Origin: Chloranthus sessilifolius
Lineage: Eukaryota > Streptophyta > Magnoliopsida > Chloranthales > Chloranthaceae
Direction of reading: 5' to 3'
Length of the DNA: 64,000 nucleotides
Assembly: GCA_021018995.1 (NCBI GenBank)
Contig: CM037590.1
Span: 37,822,287 to 37,886,286 of the forward strand
The notes under the pieces are model-generated. The model was not told where the DNA came from, made no database searches, and worked only from the letters and a program-made list of their open reading frames with translations. Made by a program: the position numbers and the translations under genes. Positions 34,326 to 46,300 of the stretch are shown one piece after another; within the stretch, counting starts at the first letter, position 1; each line of letters opens with the position of its first letter.

Positions 34326-37300
34326 ATCTCTTCAAATCTGTGTTTCCTCAACAAATAACATGTGAACAAATGACATAATGACAGTTAATTTTCAATGAGT
34401 TATGTCAGCATACAGTTTGATAATCAAGTCCTTGATTCTCTTCAGAGGAGTACTCATTGGAACTTATATCAACAAACTTAATAGAACCATAAAGCTTATT
34501 CCTCTCTTTAAGCATGTTAACCTGAAAATACAAAATAAATGGCATAAGACTCCTATTTGCATTCAACCAAATCTTATATATCACTTCCGAGATGGACATT
34601 AAAACATGTGGTTATTTCATCAAAAGTCAGCATCAACAGATCGAAAAGAATGAAAAACAAAATAAAATATTTAAACCAAACCCTAAAATGTGAGAACTAG
34701 ATTATAATTTATGTACCATTAGATGTTTTAGAAATTCAACTGATAAGGTTAGAGATAGGGATAGAAAACTGCGTGAACTGTATGTTTGCATCGCTGATGT
34801 ATATACACTTGGTGTACTATATCCATGCATGGTTGTATGTATTAAATAGTAGGACTGCAGACTACTGTGGATTGCACTTTTGTTCTGTTTACATCATCTA
34901 AATGACAACATAATCATTTCAAGATCATGATTTGATGAATTGTTGTGGTAGGAGAAATTGATTGTATTATGTAACAAATAAGGGCTTAAATCTTATATCT
35001 CTTCATTGTTTTATTGATACTTATTTTCTTCTTTCTGTACAAATAAAAATAAGAACTAAAGTTACAACGTTGAACGACAGAAATACCTGGTTGAGGAGAT
35101 AGAGAAGAAGTGGGAGAGAGGAGAAGAGAGCCGGCCCAAAGAACAACATTGTCAATCGTTGTGTATATTTAGGATAAAAACGAATGCCTCTTTATGTAGA
35201 GGCTAACAAATCTATATAAGGAAACCTAACGAAATAAACAACTAGGAAATAATCAATTAACTTTGAATCATATTTAGTCTGATCGTAAGCAGGAAGGCCA
35301 ACTAATGGTAGGTCTACAGTTATATCTTTACACCAATTACATTCATGTCATCAACCAAAAATTCTGTAACCCAAGAAAATAAATGACTAAACAGGGTTCT
35401 CACACTTTTATCCTTTTCTATTCTTTAGTTTCTTTACCTAAGAATATGCTTGAAATTTTCCTTTCAATAACAATCTTTGTTGTTTTTATGTCATTCTAGA
35501 AGTAGGACTTTCGGCTTACACTACTAAGCTGAAGTCGCCACCCGATATCTGAGGGTTAATTAGGAACCATAAATCAATAAAATAATGACTCCATTCTGGT
35601 CTACCCCGGATATCCGAGATAGGACTTTGCTTACAGAGTAAGAAGAGAATGAAGAATCAACTCTGCCCGACTATGACGATCTCAACATTTTTAGGCCAAA
35701 ATAAATAAATAAGTAAATAAAAAACAACAGAAAAGAGGAGGTGCTGAAGAGATTATATGAGGATGAAGTTAGGAAATTTCCTAGGCTAAGGAAATTACAA
35801 CTAAAGATCGGATGAATGAAATGGGGAGAATAAACCGCGGACCTATTTAAACATCCTACAATCTCAAGTTATAACAATCCTATCAAAATTTTCAAGCCCT
35901 TGAAGAAGGCTAGAGGTTCAATTTATAGAGAATTGTAAGGCAAACTAGTCATCTGATGCTTGACACATGTTAAGCCACCATTGGTTCATCTCAATTGGAG
36001 GGGATTAGGATTTTCTCCTTGAAAGGACCCTTGGAATTATGACAAGCGTCATTGATCAAAGAGAATTTCCATAAGAAGGCTTGCGATATGGAGGGAATTT
36101 GTGAAAATGGTTGGGGTAGAAATAGAATATGATGATTCTAGTGAATTTTTTGGATAATGGGGCTGAGTAATCCCCAATTATGTTAATGAAAAATGTTTAG
36201 ATGGCATATTTACAAGGTGTCAAACTCGGTATCGGTATCAGGTATTGATAAAATTCCACGGGCCTAACTAAACCTCACAAAACCGGTTTGCAAGGTGAGG
36301 AGTGCTCAGATTATATATAGCCCAAGACCTCCAGGCCCACAGATAATGTGTAACTATTCTAACACGCCCCCACATGTGTTGGCAGGATTGAGCCAAGTCA
36401 AATCACGTGGACAATTGAATTGGGTGACGTGGAGTGGATAAATACCTGCTTTGATACAATAATAGAATTCCACGGGCCTACCTCAACGTCATAAAACCGG
36501 CTCGTAAGGTGAGGAGTACCCAGATTATATATAGCCCAAGACCTCCAGGCCCACAAGCAATGCGGGACTATTCTAACAGGTATCAATCTATCTTAGACCA
36601 ATACGTATCGGCCGACGGATACGATATCACCGATACCGTATCGGCCGACGGATACGATATCACCGATACCGTATCGGCCAATTTTAAGAAAAAAAAAAAG
36701 CAAAAATTAATAATTGTATCGGTCAATATCAGTCGATACTGACCCTTATCGGTCCGATACCGATACCTATATCGGGGTGGTATCGGTATCGGTTATTGAC
36801 GAAACCTATACGTATCAGTATCGGCCAAGTATTGATACCATGCTTATTTAGATTCTAAAGGCTCCTACACTGGAAATTGGATTAGTTTAAGAAGAGGTCG
36901 AGATTTCAATGTTTCTAGGAAATGGGTGGATTAAGATAAATGAGGGATCAAATTGGGTTTTCAGATATCACTAGGAGTAGAAGAAGGACAAGTAGATGAA
37001 AATCCGGTCAAATGGAGATCAAAATGTCAAACATCTGGGAATTCGTTCTAAAATTCTTCTATTATCTAAGTTGTGATCCCACAATTGGTCTTCTGCTAGA
37101 ACTTGTTTTGTAACACCTTTACCATCCAGGTCATGATTTGACTAGTGATCTCACACAATGATTTGTTTTAGGAAATCTTCATCGTCTAATACATGATTGG
37201 TTATTTGATATGCTAAGGGGATTTTATGCTTTTTATATACGTGCATTTGAAATCTCAAAGCACTGTGAGATTTGAAGAACAATTGGCATGCCCCAAACTC

Positions 37301-40300
37301 CACTTACGTAGACCTCAGGTTGTGAACTCAATCATTTCAAAAGGACCTGGCACCACGGGGTTAGAACAGATAACAAATAACATAAATATACAAAACTAAA
37401 ACCTTTTAAAGCACAATTGGAGTCGGAACAGATAACACTATTTACCTTATTAATATTAGTCGATGCTTTTCTTTCTAGTCTTTCAATTATTTAACACTTG
37501 AGGTTTTTTAATTTCTTTAGTCTGATAAAATTTATGCGAGTGTTTGACCAACCACCCAACAAGCTAGAAATTTCATTATAGTCTAATGTAGATTAAAAAA
37601 TGCAGCGAAAAAATGTTGGATTAAAAGTAAAATCACGTATAAAAAACATGTACTGAAACGGATAATAACTTATTGATTTTGGCTTACAAAATAATTTTCA
37701 TCCTTTCTAAAAATCTTTTTCAAGTTATGAAGAAACGAATCAATCTCAGAATTCAAACTAAAATGCACTCTAAATTCTCTTAAATGATTATACTTAACAT
37801 ATTGAACTGACTAGCGGTTAGGTTACCATATATAACATATTTGGGCACGAAAAACAATTGCCCCTTTCCATATTAGATATCAGAGCACTTCCTTTTGGAC
37901 CAACCCTTCTGATGTTGGATTAAAACCGAGTCAGCTTAGATGTCCTGCCCCCCATCAGTAGGGAGTCTTCCAATGGATATTTGACAAACATATAACATAT
38001 AACAATCTCCTTTTCGTATCAGATATCGGAGCACTTACTTTTGGGCCGACCCTTGTGAAGTGGGACTAAAACTGAGTCACTTTAGGGGATCCAACCCCAT
38101 CAATAGGAGTCATCGAATAGATGTTTGGCAAATATATAACATATGACATGTAACATATACGCTGGTCAGCTAACTTTTATATCCACCATTCTTGGTGCAT
38201 CAACTTTTCAATATTCCATATAAACTATCATCAAACAGCTACAATCCCTTTCGAAAAAAAAAATCATATATCAGAACTTTTGTCGAATTGGAAATCGAAT
38301 GTTCTTACTGAAATTTGTATGTTGATCTTTTCTTATCAAATCCTATTATAATTTGAAATCTATAAGTGGATTATATACTGATAAGAAATACCAAAATTTG
38401 TAATTTGATTGCCCAAATTCCACTGGAAATCTATAACAATCGACTAATATGGAATAGGGTTAACTATAACTATAAAAGAAACAGTACTTTCATATATTGC
38501 AAATTAATTTCAAATGTTAAACAAAACCTTTCAAAACTTTTTTAGGCAGATGCATGGAAAATCATGATTAATTAGGCTAAGTATGATTAATTACGCTAAG
38601 CATGATTAATTAGGCTAAACATGGTTGGCTAGACTAAACAAAATTTAACTTGCCTAACTAAGCCCGAGTTGGACCCGACCTTGCCTAACCTAACCGAACC
38701 ACACAGCACGAGCCTGAACCAAGTCAACTCCCTTTCTCCTTGTCCTTCTCTTCCTCTGTTTCTCTTCCTCTTTGCTTGGGGAGTGGGATGGATGAAATTC
38801 CATCTACCCTCCCCTTATTTATAGCTTATACTTCCACCTCCTTGTGATTTATTTATTATTCCTTTTCACCTCATGAATATAATAATATATTTTCACCTAT
38901 AAAATAATATATTTCACCTCCTCATTTATAAAATAATATTTTTCCACTTCCTCACATACTAAATAATACATTATATTCTTTTATCTTGTTCTTCTAACTT
39001 TATATCTATCTCTATTCTTATCATTATCCTTGTTCTCATCCTTATCCTTATTTTTATAAGTGAAATTACATTTTGTCCTTAATTATTTTAAAAATACCAA
39101 CTATGCCACCTTCAAGGGATAAGTATTGTATCATCTTTTTATAGTGCCTCTTGACCACTTTCAAGGGTTAAGTTGGTGTACCTCCTTGATTGTACCCTTT
39201 GGACATCTCCAAGGGTCAAGTGTTGCATCACCTCCTTGACTATGCTCCTTGGCCATCTCCAAGGGTCAAGTGCTGCATCACCTTTTTAATTACGTTGTAT
39301 CACCTCCTTAATTGTGTTGCATCACCTCCTTGACTGTGCCCTTTGGCCATCTCCAAGGGCCAAGTGCTCATCAACTTGTTGATTATGTTGCATCACCTCC
39401 TTTACTATATAACGTTAGGGTGTTAAGAAGCTAGAGTTTAGTTAGGTGTATCAACTCATGTGATTTATCATTTCGTCCTCAATCTTTCGAGAATTGACCT
39501 TAATGTACTAAATCAAAATTACCATTTTATTCATGTCTTTTTTTAAAATTACCATAATACATCCTTCCAATAGCACATTTTACTAGTAAAAGTTGGGTTA
39601 TTACAAAGGTTGCTTGTCCATGCAACAAGAGTTCTTAGTCCATCAAATTTCTCCTTAACAATGTGATTGTTTCATGTCATTCCAGCGTCATCTTCATCCT
39701 CTATTATTGTTCTTGTGTTGGCCATCATGATTTTATCGGTAATTCGGTGCTTCAAAATTTTCCAGATCAACTTGCACTATTACCACTGATGTAAGCTAGA
39801 AGGGAGAACAAAATAACAGCAATAAAAAAATTTACATGCCAAACAAATAGAAAAACAAATGGTAAGGTATGGAATATGGAGCCTAGAGCTTCAACGTAAC
39901 AAAAACCAATTAGCATGACATCATTTGAAAACAACAAACATCATGAAGCATTATCTTGTATATCTATTTTCCTTTTCTTTCTTTTTTCTCTTTTTTTTAA
40001 TCAATAGCTTGTACTTCTATTTTTAATTCATCAATAACCAATCCAAATAAGGACTCAAAGCAGGCCCTTGATACATACTCAGTTGTCAGTCCTGTAGAAA
40101 GGAAAAACAATTCATGTTCTTTTGGGAATGGAAGGATTAGGGAAAATCAACAACTTAAAAGTTTACATATGGTTATTTCCCCTTCAGAAGTCTCTTAAAT
40201 AGTCATAATATATTTATTAAGAATGCACTTCCTCCTTAGAGTTCACCAGATTATCTGTCTTGGTACCCTATTATAGATCTTCTTCAAATCAATAATAACT

Positions 40301-43300
40301 TTATGTAAGCTTTTCCTCCTCCCACTAAACTTTTCCACAAGTTGCCTCAAAAAAGAATGGCTTAAGTTGTTGATTTTCCTGGAATAAATTCAAATTAGTT
40401 TTCTGAAATAGTTTATTCTTGCCGTAGACATTGCTCAACTACTCTCTCCTAGAGTTTCATAGTTCGACACATAAGCAAGGGTCAAAATCTCGGGTATCCG
40501 ATACGTATCGTCCGAGTTCCAAACCAATACGTATCGGATGATACGTATCGGAACAGTAACTTACCGGACGATACATTGAATGTATCGTCCGGGCATTTGT
40601 ATGTAAAATGGACGATACGGCATTTGAATGTACCGTATCGTCCTGGTCCAATACCGATATGTATCGTCCGAAATCAATAAGCGAATTTGACATATATTTT
40701 TGTTCTATTGAATTACTAACTACAAAGATACTAATGACCAAAAAATTATTAATTAACATCCTCAACAAAACTTAATCTGGGAGTTCAAAATGTATCACAT
40801 CATCCTCTATGCTTTCATATAAAATTACCAACAAAATTTAATACTTACCAAAAATCAAGATGTTGGATAAATATGAATGACATTAGCTCCTTAAATATAA
40901 ATTAGATGGGTTTAAGAGACCTCTCGCATGCAAAGTGGGCATTCCCCGTCATAAAGCATTTTAATTTTCCAACTATTTGATACACAATCATCGTCTTTTG
41001 ACGAAATCTTTAGGTCTACTGCTTCTTTATGTATTCCACAAATGAAGTACTTGAAAGCTACAAAATATGCAGTACACACTGCAATTAGTAAAATGTGAAA
41101 ATGGACATAGAAGAGAAAAACTGTTACCCAGAAAAACTTGAAAAATATGTGATAGTAGCATAAGAAAAAATTGATAGAAAAAATAAGTAGCAACTAGATA
41201 TAAACCTCCTTATGGGCAATTGGACATATTCCCCTCACTATTTATTTAAAATTTTAAGTTACTATGAGCACCCCCTAAAATTCTAAGAACACAATAACAT
41301 TTTTAATAGACACAAAAAGAAATATTAAAAGGACTGCTCAGTGAAACAAGTAGAGAATCAGCACCCTCGTTATAACATCGTAAATTCAATCCACTTGAAT
41401 CATAATAATATTATTCCAAAAGTGGCCTGCATTGGCATTATTCATGAACAATGACTTAAAACATATTTTTTAATCTGAAAAGACTTAAGATGATGTGTTA
41501 AAAACAAATCAAGGTGACTCGTTGCAGTGTTGAAGTTGAATAACTCTATATGGCCACCGTATCGACTTGATGCAAACTGCAGCCGGCAAATACCATTAGC
41601 AAGAAAATAGAATAAAATAAAACACCTCAAGAGAATACCTTTATGTTGTTCCAAATATGAAAGCTTGATAAAAATTCAAAAAAAAAAAATTCTATATTAC
41701 CATGTCCAAAGTGTCTTTTATAATTAAACTAGACCCTAGACTCGATCTCAATCATATGTTCAATCTAGTACTGACCATCCATTGTAATAATAAATTTTAA
41801 TATTAATAAAATTTCATTACTAATATTAAATCCTTAAAAAGAAGGGTCATATATACGGGTGGCAACAGATTGGGTCTAGATTGAACCGGGTCTGGGCCCG
41901 GCCAAAAGACAGCCTCCCCAAGCCCCAGCATATATACACACACTAGGCGCTTACCGCCAATCAACTGGAAACTTTCCCTTTCCCGCTTCTATTCAGATCA
42001 AGTGAGAGTTTATGCCCATGGATCCCATTCGTCGCCTATCTGGCGTGTTTAGGCTTTTCTCTAGACATCTTGGGAAGTCGACTTTTTTCTCTCTCTATGC
42101 TCTATCGCATAAAGAGGTATCATTCTCACCTACTTTGAAATTATAAGATTTTCAGATCAGACTTGATGGAGCTCCCTATTCCGTCTACTTCTTCTTCTCT
42201 ATCTCTTTGAACTATTACAGCTTCCAAGTTAGTGTTTTTTATATGAGATTTATTATCTCCCTAAAGATTGTAAAACTCCTGCTATAGACTTCCCGATAGT
42301 AATTGACGCGGGACGGTAACCCGAAAATGCGGAATATAAATTTTATGCAAATTTTGCTGAAATTAATGAAATTAAATCAAGTTTAATCGCAAAATTATCT
42401 TTGATACCTTAGGGTTTGCAAAATTTTGATGGGTAGATCACAAGAGATCCAGATAGGGTTCAGTCTGATGCGCAAGTACTTTAGAGTCGAGGCGAGATCG
42501 GCCTAGAGATAGTACTCTAGTGTTTATAGGATTAGGCGCTCGTCTTCGGTCCGATGTAGATTCACAGATTCCAAGTTGGCTAGTGAAAGGGATTTGCGGT
42601 TTGCAATAGGCTTATGGTTTTCGACTCGGTTTATGGGTTGGAACAGGTGTCCGCTTTGTGTGGTTTAGGGTTTCAAAAGAGGTTTAGGGTTTTGGATTTG
42701 AAAGGAAACAATTAGGCTATAGTTTAGAGACGCAAACACAGATCGAAAGGAGCAATTAGCATAGAGAAGATAACAATGGCTTTTGGGAATCACTCCCTTG
42801 GCCTCACACCAAACCCATCTCAGGCAAAGATTATTCAAGCATAAAAGCATTCAAATAATCAATCAACTAATTAAAAGTCTTTACAAGCCTCTATATATAG
42901 GCCACCAATAATTAAGTTCGAAATAAAGAGTTTTAATACTAATAAAACACAAAAAGGAAGTTTTTGCATGAAATCCCGTCTTACGGGCTCGCTCGCGCGA
43001 GATTTATCATCGCTCGAGCGAGACTCACTCGAGAGAGTTTAAGTGATCGCTCGCGCGAGGCTCGCTCAAGCGAGTTTAAGTGCTCGCTCTTGCGAGGGTT
43101 CTCTGCAGCGTCGTTCTCCTCGCGTGCAACGTTGCTCTCCTCGCGGTTTGTGTCTGTTCCTCCTCTAAGGTTACGGTACTTGGGCTTCCTCTACGCTTCT
43201 TCCGACGTCGATAGAACCGGTGCGGTCCGAATCCAATGTCCATGTAAGTGGCGTCCCCGTCAGTAGTCCCTATATTCTTTTCGCTAAACCCACCACTTCT

Positions 43301-46300
43301 ATTAAACAATCTCTGAAGACTTTCATCGAAGTTCCTTCTCCTAAACTCGAATATGTCCAAGCTTTACCATTGATCAACAACTAATGACAGTTGATGAAGC
43401 TAAGTCTCTTCCATCTAAATTTGATTTTCCATGGCAATGGCAAGGTTATACTCATTTGCATTATAGTGTTGTTTGGCTTGCACTAACATTTCATGGACGA
43501 AAGGGCCTTCCACTTGTAACACGTCTTGCTTTGTTGGATTCCCACTTCAAACAATACCAGCATGCTTGCATTGGTACCATATAAACTTGTTGGGCCACTA
43601 TACAACCCTCGTGGTTTAACGAAACGCTTTCCCAACACCTTAAAACATTGAGTTGTGCCTCTTCCATCACCATTTGGTTTTGGTTGGAATGGTAGCTCAC
43701 TAGGATATAAGATCCTACAAGTGGTATCAGAGCCAGGATCCTGCCCTGGTGGTACTAGTGAGGGGGGGATTGTTGGGTCCCTGTACAACCCCTCGTGGGC
43801 CTGAGGGGGGCTGCACTAGAAACGCTCTCCCAACACCATAGAACATTGATTTCTGACTCTTCCATCACCAATTGGGTTTGGTCAGAATGGTAGCTCAATG
43901 GGGTATAAGATCCTACAAAACTACTTTAAATATAGGAACTGTTCTTATCAACTTTTTTCCAAATTTTAATCTCTCTCTCCGAGATCAACATATCTTAGCA
44001 TGCCTTAAAGTCCAAGTTCAGATCACTAGTGCCCGACAAGTTCAACAACGTATGTCGCCTCTCTGCATCATCAGATTGCCTATCACCTTAAAGAGAATAC
44101 CTAAAAAGGGAGAAACAAGAAGAGGGTGCCTAAAAGAAAACTCCAAGAATAGGGTTACAAAATCAAAAACCTTTTCTCACCATGTACAAACTTTCGATCG
44201 AACACAAACACAAGAAGAGAGTGCTTATAAAATATCCAAATATAGGGTGATGAAATCAAACCTTGCCTTGTTTTGAGTTTATGCCTACAAGACTATGTAC
44301 TAAATCACATTCTCTAAATGTCAAGTGGCCATACATTGTACTTTTGCATGCATAGGTTTGAAGGTTAGTGCTATGTATTGAACTTTATTATTGCCAACAA
44401 AGAACTAAAAACAATAAGGATAAAGGGGAAAGATAGCTTTTTATTTTGTCATTAGTAGTACCTTCTCCCTCAATTTGACCCAAATTTAATGTACTTGATC
44501 AAAATTTCATTTGTAATTGCCAATCTGAAATCCAATGTAACATAATTCCAAGTGAATCTAGAGTACAAAGAACACAAACCCAAGCTTGGCCCAATAAAGA
44601 ATGCCTAAAAAACTTGGCCAATAACGAGGCCTTTGGCCTAAAATGTTGGCCTGAGCCGACCAATGGTGTGACTAGCCGAATGGGCCAGTCCAACCCATTG
44701 CCACCTTTAGTAGTACATTGATATTTTGCATAAGCAACCACACCAAAATGTAGCTTTGCTTTAAAAGATATCTATAAGTACTCATTAACAGTGAAACAGA
44801 CATGATTACAAAAGTCTATCTTCCAAAAGATCATGTCAAACTGCCTCAAAAATAGTGCCACGCACAAAAGACTAAGTGCATGTGCTTGAAAATGGTTTAG
44901 CACAAATTGTGTCACGCACAAAAACTAAGTCCAAGTGCTTGAAACTTTCTCTTTCATAACTTTGTATCTCTATCAATATTTTTAAGGCTCTGAACAAAGC
45001 CTAAAATTGTAGGTTTAGTCGAAGGTATGAATTTTCTCACCTGTATCATTTTATCTAATTTGGAGAAAACTCAACATCAAGCATAAAAGCTCCAAAACTT
45101 TATCAATCGAATAAAGTGAGTATAAGATTTTAACATTCACTTGGCTGTGATAGTCATTGAACCAAATTTCCTTATAATCTAAAAATTTATATCCCTTTTC
45201 TTGGTAGTCTTTAGACATTTTGGTTGAGATTTCCCCTTACAAGAAGACCAAAGTGATAAATCTTCACATTCAATAGATGATGATGATCGAATCTTTGAAT
45301 TCATTGAATCTTGTAATCACGATGAGCTCATCATGCACTGGGCACATCCTCAAAATAGACCATGAAGAAAAACGGTTTAATTTTCGACGACATGCAAAGT
45401 ACCTTAATGAATCACCTTTAGTAGTTCGAAAATTATTTGAACAAAATAGTTTCAAAAGCTCTCCTTAACGGTATCTCTAATCACAACTTGGATCTCTCCT
45501 CCCTGTAATTGACTTTCTCTAATTCTAATTGATAAACTAAATCATTGAATCCTATTTTGATCTATTTTTAACTATCCATTTAATAACAGGCCTCAACTCT
45601 TCTACTGACAAATAAATCCCTAATCTCCCCATTAAAATCATACTCCAAAAACGAAAGGTACCATGATTGATTTTGACAAATGTAACCACAAAAAAACTTA
45701 TTTATCTTTGTGTAAATATCCATAAAAACACATTAATAGTGAAACAAATGCTTGGTTGCAAAGTCATGTCCTTCAATAGGTTAGGATGTCAAATAACCAC
45801 GAAAAGTGCATCATGCGCAAAATCAAACTCGCTTGAGAATGGCCATGTAGCTCAAATATTCAACATGTGGACAACTATTCAACCTTGGTTGACAAGTGTT
45901 ACCAACAAATTGACCATGGTTGACCAAATTCAAATCTTTTGTGAGATGTATCACTACAGTTTTTTGCAAGGCTTTGTATAGGGCCTTAAAACATAACTTT
46001 GGATTGAAGCTATGATTTGTTTTGGCATTACTAAGGTGCTTCTTACAATTGAAAACTACTTTGAGAGCCTATGAGAAGATGAACTAGTAAATAACAAAAT
46101 CGGAGGATATTGAGATGTTTTCTCATAGGATTGAAGGACATTCTTGGTATTAATTCTTTATTCCTTCTCTCATATTAAGTGAGCAATCTAAATAGCGTTA
46201 TTGGGACCAAGAACCAATGAAAGGTGCTTGGGTCATCTTTATCGTCTACATGGCAGACATGAAAATAGATCAAGATCGTCCAATTGGCAGTACATCATAT

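Noticed and set aside
43076..43360. Minus-strand open frame running from intron sequence into the solo LTR
   Set aside because: Chimeric product of an LTR edge and antisense of the movement-protein homologue region.
45277..45468. Open frame of 63 residues in intron 1
   Set aside because: Considered as a possible domain fragment, but no recognisable motif and an overlapping frame on the other strand.
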